DNA of 64,000 bases from Pseudomonadota bacterium (lineage in GTDB: Bacteria > Bdellovibrionota_C > UBA2361 > SZUA-149 > DAOLCO01). Of this stretch, positions 1 to 8,256 are shown piece by piece. The notes under the pieces are model-generated. The model was not told where the DNA came from and searched no databases. It was given only the letters and a program-made list of their open reading frames with translations. The position numbers were made by a program, and so were the translations under genes. The stretch spans positions 1-64,000 of the forward strand of contig JAIYCX010000039.1 of the NCBI GenBank assembly GCA_027487795.1, written 5' to 3'. The stretch's first letter is position 1; each line of letters opens with the position of its first letter.

Positions 1-115
1 CAATTTTCCTCACTCTGCGTTTTCTAAGTGTCTAAAAATGCTCATGTACCATATGTACACTCCGCTTTTTAGCCACTTAGAAAGCCTTAATTGCGGAACA
101 ATTCTGAACGCTTAC
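1..115 (-). repeat. Partial MITE-like element, truncated by window edge
   Basis: Read on the minus strand, this segment starts with GTAAGCGTTCAGAATTGTTC and matches the element at 33707-33857 over nearly its whole length. The match is interrupted only by a short indel in the centre and a few substitutions. The other end, expected to mirror GTAAGCG, would lie about 9 bases left of the window. It has no coding capacity. The two copies are in opposite orientation about 33.6 kb apart. Confidence 0.8.
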
Positions 116-217
116 ATATTAAATTCAGCTTAAGCGAAGAAGACTTGAATTTATGAGTAAATCATGGTGTATTGATTGGGTCTGTTTTGGTTTCAATTTG
201 TTTTTTTGGAGGTTCAA

Positions 218-556
218 ATGAGTAGTGAAAATGGTGATAATAAACCTGCCTTAGTTCAACTTGTTGAGGTTCTTGTGGTTGGATTAGTTCAGGAGATGGG
301 AGGTCAGAGACTTGTCGAAAGCAAAGATCCAATTATTCAGCAATTTTGTGAACACTGTGATTTTTGTAATAATCGGCAAGGTTGTTCCGCTCAGAATCAA
401 GGAAAGTATGTTTACAGGAATTGGTGCGGCTGGTCTAACAGAAATGGTAAAAGACTTGGATCGGTTACCATTTCTCAGATTAATGCTGCAGATGGGACAG
501 AATTTAGAAGGGAAGATTTAGCAGCTCTTGATGCTTACCTGTCTCAATCTCAATGA
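218..556 (+). CDS. Small cysteine-rich protein of unknown family
   Basis: This encodes 112 aa. The start at 218 is chosen because GGAGG lies at 208-212 with ideal spacing; an upstream in-frame start at 176 has no such site. A cluster CEHCDFC (C-x2-C-x2-C) followed by two further Cys (about residues 44-75) could bind a metal, and YRNWCGW is a distinctive aromatic stretch. There is no signal peptide or membrane segment. I do not recognise the family. A hairpin terminator follows at 579-612, so it is probably transcribed alone. Confidence 0.7.
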   Translation: MSSENGDNKPALVQLVEVLVVGLVQEMGGQRLVESKDPIIQQFCEHCDFCNNRQGCSAQNQGKYVYRNWCGWSNRNGKRLGSVTISQINAADGTEFRREDLAALDAYLSQSQ

Positions 557-578
557 TAAGGTTAAAAGACAAAGTAAT

Positions 579-612
579 TTTGCGGTGCGACAATGTCGCC
601 CGCAATTTTTTT
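579..612 (+). terminator. Intrinsic terminator after the 218-556 gene
   Basis: TTGCGG-t-GCGAC pairs with GTCGC-c-CGCAA around an AAT loop and is followed at once by seven T residues. This is a textbook rho-independent terminator in the plus direction. Confidence 0.85.
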
Positions 613-698
613 AATAGATCCTAATTTGGGTAGAGGAAAAGTGTTTAGATGTAGCACTTCAATGGTTTTAGTACTTCTTTACTTTCCGAAAGTAGATT

Positions 699-1316
699 AT
701 GAATATTGATTTCTTAGATGGATCTCATGAATGGGTTTCAGATTTTGTCGAAAATAGGATTGGAAGATTTAGTCATTTTCCATATTTTGATATCGGCATT
801 CCTGATGTCGAGCGCACATTATTTCTAGATGGTAGAAGTGATGTTAAAATCCTCCATGTTGCAAAAATCTTTGCTAGTGTAGATTTATGGATAGGTGAAG
901 TGATACAAGGTTATCCTCTTACTCTTCCGTTTTGGGGACATGGCTTTTTTAAAGTATCTAGACTCATGTCACAAGAAGAAATTGAAAAATCTTCTTGTCA
1001 AGCTACGGAAATCTATTTGCAAGAAGACAATGAGTATTTTGAGAACTTACAAAGTACTTCTCTAGATTTCCAAACTTTTAGTAACTTTCTTTTTTCTGTA
1101 TATCAGATGTTACTTCAATGTGGTTCTGGATTTCAATTTTCTGAATTATTAGACAAAGCTTGCCTGGTCGAAAGAAGTGAAATTAGATATTGGCATAAAA
1201 CAAAAATATCCGATATCGATATCATGTGTCATCCGAAAGTCGATGAATATTTACTTACATTATTTTCAAAAGATAACAAATTGACTCAACTTCCCAGATT
1301 CGCATTAGACGGATAA
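699..1316 (+). CDS. Hypothetical protein, 205 aa
   Basis: The ORF is acidic and aromatic-rich, with no membrane segment or signal peptide and no motif I can assign. It carries scattered Cys residues and the segment YWHKTKISDIDIM near residues 167-179. A weak upstream purine-rich stretch (CCGAAAG) precedes ATG at 699. It is convergent with the riboflavin-type reductase at 1666-2304, and the space between holds a hairpin and structured element A. It may be a lineage-specific accessory gene. Its AT-rich composition matches the neighbours, so it gives no sign of transfer by itself. Confidence 0.6.
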   Translation: MNIDFLDGSHEWVSDFVENRIGRFSHFPYFDIGIPDVERTLFLDGRSDVKILHVAKIFASVDLWIGEVIQGYPLTLPFWGHGFFKVSRLMSQEEIEKSSCQATEIYLQEDNEYFENLQSTSLDFQTFSNFLFSVYQMLLQCGSGFQFSELLDKACLVERSEIRYWHKTKISDIDIMCHPKVDEYLLTLFSKDNKLTQLPRFALDG

Positions 1317-1358
1317 AAATTCTATCGGTTGCGTTTTAAATTAAAAGGTTATTTGTAG

Positions 1359-1389
1359 ACCTTTAGAGTATTTGTTTTACTCTAAAGGT
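1359..1389 (+). terminator. Perfect hairpin after the 699-1316 gene
   Basis: ACCTTTAGAGTA and TACTCTAAAGGT form a 12-bp stem with a 7-base loop about 40 bases after the stop codon. There is no T-run on the plus strand, so it is a terminator-like or RNA-stabilising hairpin rather than a classical terminator. Confidence 0.55.
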
Positions 1390-1477
1390 ATCGGTGCTAC
1401 CTCTAAATATTTTTCTATCTAACCACAATTACCAAGCGCCTATGGGACTGCAAATTAAAAATGAAATAAAAAAACGA

Positions 1478-1643
1478 GTGAGCGTGAGCCAGTAATGTTC
1501 GTTTGCAGACCCGTATGGGTTGGGATTAGTGGAGGTGGAGCAATTAGGCTGGAAATTTTTTTGCTCTGCTAAAAAAGTTCTTTGCAGACTAATGCGCGGG
1601 GTGCTTGCAAGGGCAAAAACGAGCATTACTGGCTTACGCTCAC
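1478..1643 (+). repeat. Structured element, copy A (divergent)
   Basis: Arms at 1478-1504 and 1617-1643 are inverted repeats of 27 bp with two mismatches (both begin or end GTGAGCG/CGCTCAC). The 112-base interior is richer in G than its surroundings. It contains CTGGAAA, then TTGCTCTGC at 1561-1569, then GTTC. This is the same central order as in copies at 13078-13235 and 14014-14172, but the rest of the core has diverged. It lies between two convergent genes (stops at 1316 and 1666). A 65-aa minus-strand reading frame over it looks like a by-product of the structure. It may be a folded RNA or a small mobile element. Confidence 0.6.
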
Positions 1644-1665
1644 AGATTAATAAAATACTTATTTC

Positions 1666-2304
1666 TTAAGGTGCCAATAATTTAATAAACTCCGCCCCGT
1701 CGTCCGACAAAACAACGGTCAACGCATACTGATCCCCAAGTTGTTTTACTTTAAAATCCTTAACATTCGACAGATTAATATCTTTAGATAACTCAGTAAA
1801 AACGCTTCCTTCAAAATCAAGCTTTGGTGAAAATAGTATTCTGATTGCATCTATACCTCCCGATACGCTACCCCATTCTAGAAATGAAGAAATAACTTTT
1901 CCTCCTCCTTCTACAAGTATACTCTTGATTCCTGAATCTTTTAGTTCTTTAAGATTAATCTCTAATGAAGTACCAACTTGAGAGTTCAAAATAATAGTTT
2001 TTGATAAGCTTTCATCAAATATTTTTAGATCTTTAGGTAAGTTTCTATTACCTTTTAAAATAATTTTAGTAGGCTGAGTTTTGTATGGTTCTGATTTGTT
2101 TTTCATAGCAAGTAAACTAGGATTGTCAGCTAAAACTGTGCCACCGCCTACTAGTATACCATCTACTTTAGAGCGAAGTAGATTTACTTCAGCTTTATCT
2201 TCGTCATTTGAAAATATTACTCTGTCACTACTGGTGGTATTACCTGAACCAATAGCCCCGTTTAGTCCTATTGCATATTTAAGTATTATAATAGGTCTGG
2301 TCAT
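1666..2304 (-). CDS. RibD C-terminal-type reductase
   Basis: This 212-aa protein is a stand-alone RibD_C (dihydrofolate-reductase-like) domain. Full RibD proteins reduce 5-amino-6-(5-phosphoribosylamino)uracil with NADPH in riboflavin synthesis. Visible hallmarks are VDGILVGGGTVLADNPSL at about 47-64 and ILVEGGGKVI at about 129-140, both nucleotide-binding loops of this fold. The N-terminal deaminase domain of canonical RibD is absent, as in separate RibD2-type reductases or related short reductases of unknown substrate. The usual SLDG near the N-terminus reads GLNG. It starts 2 bases after the alanine racemase stop, so the two genes form an operon. A role in riboflavin synthesis is likely but not proven. 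Confidence 0.75.
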   Translation of the reverse strand: MTRPIIILKYAIGLNGAIGSGNTTSSDRVIFSNDEDKAEVNLLRSKVDGILVGGGTVLADNPSLLAMKNKSEPYKTQPTKIILKGNRNLPKDLKIFDESLSKTIILNSQVGTSLEINLKELKDSGIKSILVEGGGKVISSFLEWGSVSGGIDAIRILFSPKLDFEGSVFTELSKDINLSNVKDFKVKQLGDQYALTVVLSDDGAEFIKLLAP

Positions 2305-2306
2305 GA

Positions 2307-3437
2307 TTAAGATGAAGCTAGATTCTCATCAATATATATTCTTGGTAATCTAGAATTTAGAGCAGTGAGTAATTCTAAAGGTTCAGCATTTGCAGCTAGC
2401 GCCATATTTTCAACAGAAATCTTCTCATTCCCGTCGCATCCAATAATAGTTACTACATCACCATTAAAAGCCGAGTCTTCACCAATATCTACCATGAACT
2501 GATCCATACAAACTGTTCCTATTATTGGATATCGCTTCCCATTAATAAGAACAGATCCTTTATTTGATAATCTTCTAGTCAGCCCGTCTCCGTAGCCAAG
2601 TGGGATAGTAACAACTCTAGTATCTTTTTCCGCTGTCCAGGTTCTGCCATAACTTACAGTGGCGCCCTTTTTTACTACTTTAAAAAAAACAACTTCTGAT
2701 TTTAATTCTAGAGTAGGTTTAAGATCAAGAACATTATCTAAATGAGGAGCAGGGGAGACTCCATAAAGTATTCTTCCGGGCCTAACCATATCGCAGTGGT
2801 ATTCCTTTGAAGACATTATCCCGCCTGAATTTGAGGCATGAAGCATTACGCTTTTTGGTAGTTTTTCTTTTAAATTATTTATAGATTCTTTGAATCTTTC
2901 TAATTGTAGTGCTGTAAATTCTTGATCGATATTTTCACTTTCAGCAAAATGTGTCTCTATACCTATTAATTCTGAAAAATTAGCGTGCATTGCGAAGCTA
3001 ATTAAATCATTAAGTAAAGGAGAGTCGTAGTGAGTACCAATTCTCTCCATCCCAGTATCAATTTTTAAATGCACTCTTGCGGTTTTCTTAAGTGCTTTTG
3101 CTCGCTCTTCTATGGTTTTAAGTTTAGATAAAGAAGAAGCTAGAATGTCTATATCGTTTGCAATAAACTCATCTACTTGTCTACCTGAGATACCACCTAA
3201 TGTTACTATAGGGCATTTTATACCTTCTTCTCTTAGAGCTATACCTTCTTCTAGAAATGCTACACCTAGAAAATCTGTTCCTGCTTTTTCCAATGTTTTA
3301 GCTACGGGGATTAGTCCATGACCATATGCATTAGCTTTTACAACGGATACAATTTTAGCAGGAGAGCAGTAGTTTTTTATTGCTAAAAAGTTATGTCTTA
3401 GATTGTCAAGGTTAACTATAAGGTGAGATGGTCTCAT
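2307..3437 (-). CDS. alr: Alanine racemase
   Basis: This PLP enzyme converts L-alanine to D-alanine for peptidoglycan. The 376-aa length is typical. The PLP lysine lies in VVKANAYGHG near residues 30-39. The second catalytic base is the Tyr of SYGRTW at about 263. The conserved loops KIDTGMERIG, RPGRILYG and CMDQFMVDIG are all present in the expected order, giving an N-terminal TIM barrel and a C-terminal beta domain. It is the first gene of a minus-strand pair with the RibD-type reductase and diverges from the NUDIX gene at 3468, with only 30 bases between the starts. Confidence 0.95.
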   Translation of the reverse strand: MRPSHLIVNLDNLRHNFLAIKNYCSPAKIVSVVKANAYGHGLIPVAKTLEKAGTDFLGVAFLEEGIALREEGIKCPIVTLGGISGRQVDEFIANDIDILASSLSKLKTIEERAKALKKTARVHLKIDTGMERIGTHYDSPLLNDLISFAMHANFSELIGIETHFAESENIDQEFTALQLERFKESINNLKEKLPKSVMLHASNSGGIMSSKEYHCDMVRPGRILYGVSPAPHLDNVLDLKPTLELKSEVVFFKVVKKGATVSYGRTWTAEKDTRVVTIPLGYGDGLTRRLSNKGSVLINGKRYPIIGTVCMDQFMVDIGEDSAFNGDVVTIIGCDGNEKISVENMALAANAEPLELLTALNSRLPRIYIDENLASS

Positions 3438-3467
3438 AAGGATAAATAGATAATTATTAAAGCGAGT

Positions 3468-4010
3468 ATGGCAAAAAATTGGAAGAAAATCGAGGAAAGA
3501 GAAGTTTTTAAAACGCCTTATTTTTCTGTAGATGCTAAAAAATATTCAGATGGAACAGGTTATGTTGATGATTTTTATTGTTTTAAGTTTACTGACTGGG
3601 TTCATGTAATACCTATTTTACCTGGTGGAGAGTTCCTTATGGTGGAGCAATTTAGGTTTGGAAGTGAGCAAATTTCACTCGAATTTCCTGGGGGACAAAT
3701 AGGCAAGGGAGAGCAACCTGAATTTACAGCACGTCGTGAATTGACAGAAGAAACAGGCTATATTGCTAAATCTATGACTTTACTTGGCAGCTCCTATCCT
3801 AACCCTGCTACTCATGATAATAAATGTTGGTATTTTTTAGCAGAGGATTTAACTTTTACCGGAAGTCAAACTCTAGACCAAGCAGAAGATATTAATATTA
3901 AAATTTTAAAAGAAGCAGAATTGAAAAAGCTCATTAAAGATCAGGTAATTTCCCACAGTTTAGCTGTAGTGTGTTATCAGTATTATCAGCTTTCTAAAGA
4001 AGAAAATTAA
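3468..4010 (+). CDS. NUDIX hydrolase, ADP-ribose pyrophosphatase type
   Basis: The 180-aa protein carries a NUDIX box GGQIGKGE...ARRELTEETGY at about 76-100, with the RELTEETG metal-binding helix intact. The architecture (beta-rich N-terminus, VEQFRFG before the box, YPNPATHDNKCWYFLA after it) is that of the ADP-ribose or sugar-nucleotide pyrophosphatase subfamily. It is cytoplasmic and clears ADP-ribose-like nucleotides; the true substrate cannot be read from sequence. It leads the plus-strand NUDIX-argB-argF run with 21 bases before argB. Confidence 0.85.
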   Translation: MAKNWKKIEEREVFKTPYFSVDAKKYSDGTGYVDDFYCFKFTDWVHVIPILPGGEFLMVEQFRFGSEQISLEFPGGQIGKGEQPEFTARRELTEETGYIAKSMTLLGSSYPNPATHDNKCWYFLAEDLTFTGSQTLDQAEDINIKILKEAELKKLIKDQVISHSLAVVCYQYYQLSKEEN

Positions 4011-4031
4011 AGAGCAAGTATTCAAAAATTT

Positions 4032-4901
4032 ATGAGTAAGCATAAGATAAAAGTAGAAGCCTTATTAGAATCTAGTAAGTTCATTCAGATTTTTAAAGAT
4101 AGTTTGATGGTCGTCAAGCTCGGTGGCTCAGCCCTATATGATAGTGAAGCAAAGACTTCATTAATAAGTGATATTTGTTTTTTGAGAGCTATTGGAATAC
4201 GCGTAGTCGTAGTTCATGGTGGAGGTAAGGAAGTCTCTGATATGCTTTTAAGACTTGGTATGGAGACTAAATTTATTAACGGCTACCGTTATACTAGCGA
4301 AGCAGATATCGGTATTGTAGAAATGGTTTTGTCTGGTAAGGTAAACAAAGACTTGGTAAGCGAAATTTCTAAAGGTGGTTTTAAGGCAGTGGGTCTTTCT
4401 GGGAAGGACGGAGACATGCTGACGCTGGAGCGAAGAATATTAGAAGACGGTACTGATCTGGGCTATGTTGGAACTGTAGTGCATGTGGATACTAAGCTTA
4501 TATTAGATTTACTTGAGAAAGCTTATGTTCCGGTTATTTCCTCCCTCGGTTGTGGATATGACGGAGAAACATTAAATTTAAATGCTGATGAAGTAGCTAG
4601 CGCAATAGCTAATGAGCTCAAAGCTAAAAAGTTAATTTATCTTACTGACGTGGACGGCATCATTATTGATTCTGAACTTTGCTCAGAGTTAGATTTAAAA
4701 GAATCTGTTGAGTTAGAAATAGGTGGCAAAATTACAGGTGGTATGATTCCAAAACTTGATTATTCTATCTCTTCAATTAGAGCAGGCGTAGAGGCAGTGC
4801 ATATAATAAACGGAACTAGCCCACACTCTATTCTACTTGAATTATTTACAGACCAGGGAGTTGGCACTAAGATAACTTATACTAGGAGAAAAAGAGTATG
4901 A
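4032..4901 (+). CDS. argB: Acetylglutamate kinase
   Basis: The enzyme phosphorylates N-acetylglutamate in arginine synthesis. The 289-aa protein has the amino-acid-kinase fold signatures MVVKLGGSA (about 26-34), VVHGGGKEVS (about 60-69), AVGLSGKDGDM, LNLNADEVASAIA and ITGGMIPKL near 240, which is the full ArgB set including the lysines that contact ATP phosphates. It overlaps argF by 4 bases (ATGA), indicating translational coupling. No other arg genes are in the window. Confidence 0.95.
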   Translation: MSKHKIKVEALLESSKFIQIFKDSLMVVKLGGSALYDSEAKTSLISDICFLRAIGIRVVVVHGGGKEVSDMLLRLGMETKFINGYRYTSEADIGIVEMVLSGKVNKDLVSEISKGGFKAVGLSGKDGDMLTLERRILEDGTDLGYVGTVVHVDTKLILDLLEKAYVPVISSLGCGYDGETLNLNADEVASAIANELKAKKLIYLTDVDGIIIDSELCSELDLKESVELEIGGKITGGMIPKLDYSISSIRAGVEAVHIINGTSPHSILLELFTDQGVGTKITYTRRKRV

Positions 4902-5800
4902 GCCGTCATGTAAGTCTCTGCTCACATTTATTAAAGATATCTGATTTATCATCAGAAAAATTAGATAAAATAATTAGATTATCACTAGATCTTAAAAAAA
5001 GTCCTGAGAAATATAGAGATTCTCTTAAGGGGAAAACAATAGGTTTGTATTTTCAAAAACCTTCAATGAGAACTCGTGTTTCCTTTGAGTTAGCTATTAG
5101 TCAATTAGGAGCTTATCCCTTAGTACTTAATGCTGCTGAAATTCAAATAGGTGTAAGAGAAGCAGTACAAGATGTTTCTAGAGTACTATCAAGATATCTT
5201 GATGCGATTTTAATGAGAGTTGATAGGCATTCTTTGTTAGAAGACTTTGCTAAATTTTCAAATATTCCAGTTATAAACGGTCTATCTGATGTCGCACACC
5301 CCTGTCAGGCAATTGCTGATATCCTAACGATAGTAGAAAAAAAAGGAAATGTACCTTTAAAAATAGTTTATATTGGTGATGGGAATAATGTTTGTACTTC
5401 CTTAATAAGAGCAGCGAGTTTTGTGGGGCAAAAAATAACTGTATGTTGTCCTGTAGGATATGAGCCGAGTGTTTCAAAAAATGAAGTTGCATTTGATTTG
5501 ATTAGCGATCCATTAGTAGCTATCAAAGATGCGGATGTAATTTATACAGATGTTTGGACTTCGATGGGGCAGGAGCAGGAGCAGTATTTAAGAAGACAAG
5601 TTTTTTATAACTACAGAGTAACATCTCAGTTAGTAGCACTTGCAAAAAAAGATTATATTTTTATGCACTGTTTACCAGCGCACCGAGGTGAAGAAGTAAC
5701 TAATTCTGTACTAGAGTCATCAAACTCAGTAGTTTTTGATCAAGCAGAAAATCGCATGCATGCTCAAAAAGCTATACTTCTTTATTTGTTTGGATTGTAG
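4898..5800 (+). CDS. argF: Ornithine carbamoyltransferase
   Basis: It makes citrulline from ornithine and carbamoyl phosphate. The 300-aa length fits. The carbamoyl-phosphate loop reads KPSMRTRVSFE near 53-63 (usually STRTR; here SMRTR). DVAHPCQAIADI near 130 and MHCLPAHRGEEVT near 258 give the catalytic His/Cys motifs, and a DVWTSMGQE segment (about 220-228) resembles the ornithine-binding SMG loop. The Ser-to-Met change directly before TRTR is unusual but leaves the Arg residues intact. It is the last gene of the operon and is convergent with the HD protein 20 bases away. Confidence 0.93.
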   Translation: MSRHVSLCSHLLKISDLSSEKLDKIIRLSLDLKKSPEKYRDSLKGKTIGLYFQKPSMRTRVSFELAISQLGAYPLVLNAAEIQIGVREAVQDVSRVLSRYLDAILMRVDRHSLLEDFAKFSNIPVINGLSDVAHPCQAIADILTIVEKKGNVPLKIVYIGDGNNVCTSLIRAASFVGQKITVCCPVGYEPSVSKNEVAFDLISDPLVAIKDADVIYTDVWTSMGQEQEQYLRRQVFYNYRVTSQLVALAKKDYIFMHCLPAHRGEEVTNSVLESSNSVVFDQAENRMHAQKAILLYLFGL

Positions 5801-5819
5801 TCCTAATAAGTCCCGATTA

Positions 5820-7145
5820 CTACCTATCTCTACCCAACTTCTGCTTAACTTCTTTAGGAACTGCTAGCCAAGCTCTAGCTGATTTAGATTTATCATTTAG
5901 CAGAACTACTAAGGGTTCAATCTCTTTTACTTCTATCAGTTCTCCAGACTCTCTTAAAACCATGGGTGGTGTTTCTGGTGTATTGCGGTGACTATCTTTT
6001 TCGTTAACTTCAATAAGATAATATTCTGGATCAAAGCCTAAAGACTCGAGACATTTTTTGGCTTCTTTTAAAGTGGCTTTAGCAGCTTCTGTGTATTCGC
6101 CTTCTTTGTTTAGCTCCAGGTGAATAGTTTTTGGAAGTATTCTATTGAGTAATCTTTTTGATAAGTCTTTTACAATACTGTCATTAGAATCTGATGCCCA
6201 AAGAGATAAATGATAGCCCCACCAGTTTTCGTCAATTTTAAATAATTCTTCTAGGGTCATATCCTGGTAAGGATTATTTGAATTTAAGATTTTCTCCATT
6301 ACGGGATCGAGAAATAAATTTAAATCTTTTCCTGCTAGATCTCTTATTCTTCTAACTAATATCTTACTTACTGCATCGGTCGCCTGTAACACTCTATGTT
6401 GATAGACTTGTCTATACATAGAATTTCTTGCTACGAAAAAGTGTGTGAGCGCATCTAGTCTGCTTTCCTGTATTGCAAGTGTTCCTTCTTCGGTGAGTCT
6501 AAATGCATCTATTAAGGCAGTTACATTATATCTTCCATAAGTAACAGCGCACATTACACTATCTACTATTGACCAATTTCCACGATCGACATTCCAGCCG
6601 CCGCCTGAAATTAATGAAGTTGCCCAGTTTGGAATACTTGAATCTTCATCTAAAATTTTTATAACTTTTTCAGTTAGTCCAATTTCAGTTTTTTCTAGTA
6701 TGCTAGAAATTTCTTTATCTTCTCTGATCACTCTCATGGTCAGATCTTCGTGATGTAGTTTGTTTTTATTACGATTTGACCAAACTGCCTCTGCTAAATG
6801 TGATCCAGGAGATACATGGCCTATGTCATGAAGTACGGCAGCCGCTGCTATCGCTGGAGCCCATTCTTTAACTAGTTCTGGTCTTTGAGTGGAGAGATGT
6901 TTTAGCATTTGCAGTGCAAGAAATGCTACTCCTAGGCTATGTCCGAATCTAGAGTGTTCTGCAAACATATATACAAATTTAGTATTTCCTGTTTGACTAA
7001 TTCTTCTTAGTCTTTGAACCCAGGCCGTATCAATCAGTTCTAACGCGAGAGCATCCCAAGGGTTATTTCTGTCAAAAATTAATGTACCGTGGGCAACATC
7101 TGAAAAGTTTACAGTGGAAGATTTATTGATGAACTCGTTATTCAT
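5820..7145 (-). CDS. HD-domain phosphohydrolase (COG1078/SAMHD1-like)
   Basis: This 441-aa protein is of the HD superfamily. EHSRFGHSLGVAFLALQML (about 64-82) gives the first metal His, AAVLHDIGHVSPGSH (about 107-121) the HD pair, and HHEDLTMRVI the following helix; the later part is alpha-helical as in dNTP triphosphohydrolase-like proteins. The family hydrolyses nucleotides or nucleic acid ends, but the substrate here is unknown. Its start overlaps the stop of the RibBA-like gene by 8 bases, so it is the third gene of the aroE operon. Confidence 0.82.
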   Translation of the reverse strand: MNNEFINKSSTVNFSDVAHGTLIFDRNNPWDALALELIDTAWVQRLRRISQTGNTKFVYMFAEHSRFGHSLGVAFLALQMLKHLSTQRPELVKEWAPAIAAAAVLHDIGHVSPGSHLAEAVWSNRNKNKLHHEDLTMRVIREDKEISSILEKTEIGLTEKVIKILDEDSSIPNWATSLISGGGWNVDRGNWSIVDSVMCAVTYGRYNVTALIDAFRLTEEGTLAIQESRLDALTHFFVARNSMYRQVYQHRVLQATDAVSKILVRRIRDLAGKDLNLFLDPVMEKILNSNNPYQDMTLEELFKIDENWWGYHLSLWASDSNDSIVKDLSKRLLNRILPKTIHLELNKEGEYTEAAKATLKEAKKCLESLGFDPEYYLIEVNEKDSHRNTPETPPMVLRESGELIEVKEIEPLVVLLNDKSKSARAWLAVPKEVKQKLGRDR

Positions 7146-8256
7146 AAGTATCCTTTAATTGTTGTCTTCCTAAAATTTCGATATTGAAAGGGGATAAATC
7201 TGGGAAAGTTTTGTCAGAATTTGAAAGTACTGTAACTTTACTTATTCCAAGTTGTTTTAATATCTGTGCCCCGACTCCGAGCTCTTTTAGATTTTCTATC
7301 TTATTCACTTCCATATTAATTGTATTAAAACTAATATTTTGATTTCCCTTTCTAATATATACTAGTGCGCCGGTATTAGCTTTTGAGATTTCTTGAAGTG
7401 CATTTAGTAACTTAGCTCTTGAGTGTGAGCCATCGTCAATTAATAGATCACCTAAAACTCGCTCCGAATGCATTCGCACTAGAGTAGGTATGTTGCTATC
7501 AATTTTGATATTATTTTTTAGTAAAGCAAGATGCTCGGCACCATCATGAGTCGACCTAAAAGCTTTTACAGAAAAGGTACCAAATTCTTTTGTAGGGAGT
7601 ATAGTACTTGCTTCTTCTTTAACAATTGATTCTGAAATAAGACGATATTTTAAGACAACAGATATATTAATAAGTGGGATACTGAGTTTTTTACTCAGTA
7701 CTTCAGTAGCTGGACTATCAGCTACTTCTCCTGTGTTTGTAATAATATGAGAGAATAAACCGATAGTAGTTGTATCTTCTAAGGATAATAAGTCTGTGAT
7801 TGCTTCAGCTATTCCAAAATTAACAAGTAATCCTCCAAGCTTCGAGATAACTGGGAATACATGACCAGGTGAGACTAAATCTTTTGTTATAAGAATTTTG
7901 CTATCGCTAGCAGATTTGGCTAATGCACATATAGTTTTTGCTCTATCCTCACTAGAAATCCCGGAGTGCACTCCTAGTCGAGCTTCGATACTTGGCCCAA
8001 ATCGAAATGATGTACTTTCATTTCTTGAAAGAGGTAATAAGTCTATTTCTTTTGCTATTTTCTCAGGTACTGAGCAAAGTATTACGCCTTTTGCATTATT
8101 TAGAATATAACTAACATCTTCACTAGTAGTGTCTTCAGCAACTTTTACTATATATGAAGAGTAAGTAGTACTTAGGTCATCTACTAGGATAAAGAATTTT
8201 TTATCTCTAATTTGAGTAGTAATATCTTTAATAGTATTCATTTTATGAATCAGCAT
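7138..8256 (-). CDS. Degenerate RibBA-like protein, both active sites altered
   Basis: The 372-aa protein follows the RibBA layout. An N-terminal DHBP-synthase-like domain (about 1-205) retains SIEARLGVHSG, SPGHVFP and AEAITDLL. A C-terminal GTP-cyclohydrolase-II-like domain starts at VRMHSERVLGDLL near 260. However, the acidic DEDRENEGD-type loop of DHBP synthase is replaced by DDLSTTYSS, and the Cys of the zinc site (RCDCG after GD) are replaced by GSHSR. Both catalytic centres should therefore be dead. The length is full and the reading frame clean, so it is maintained rather than decayed. The start could also be the ATG at 8241. It sits between aroE and the HD gene in one operon. Confidence 0.72.
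   Translation of the reverse strand: MLIHKMNTIKDITTQIRDKKFFILVDDLSTTYSSYIVKVAEDTTSEDVSYILNNAKGVILCSVPEKIAKEIDLLPLSRNESTSFRFGPSIEARLGVHSGISSEDRAKTICALAKSASDSKILITKDLVSPGHVFPVISKLGGLLVNFGIAEAITDLLSLEDTTTIGLFSHIITNTGEVADSPATEVLSKKLSIPLINISVVLKYRLISESIVKEEASTILPTKEFGTFSVKAFRSTHDGAEHLALLKNNIKIDSNIPTLVRMHSERVLGDLLIDDGSHSRAKLLNALQEISKANTGALVYIRKGNQNISFNTINMEVNKIENLKELGVGAQILKQLGISKVTVLSNSDKTFPDLSPFNIEILGRQQLKDTYE

Noticed and set aside
1429..1626. 65-aa minus-strand reading frame over element A
   Set aside because: Best explained by the structured element; composition does not look like protein and no start signal is visible.
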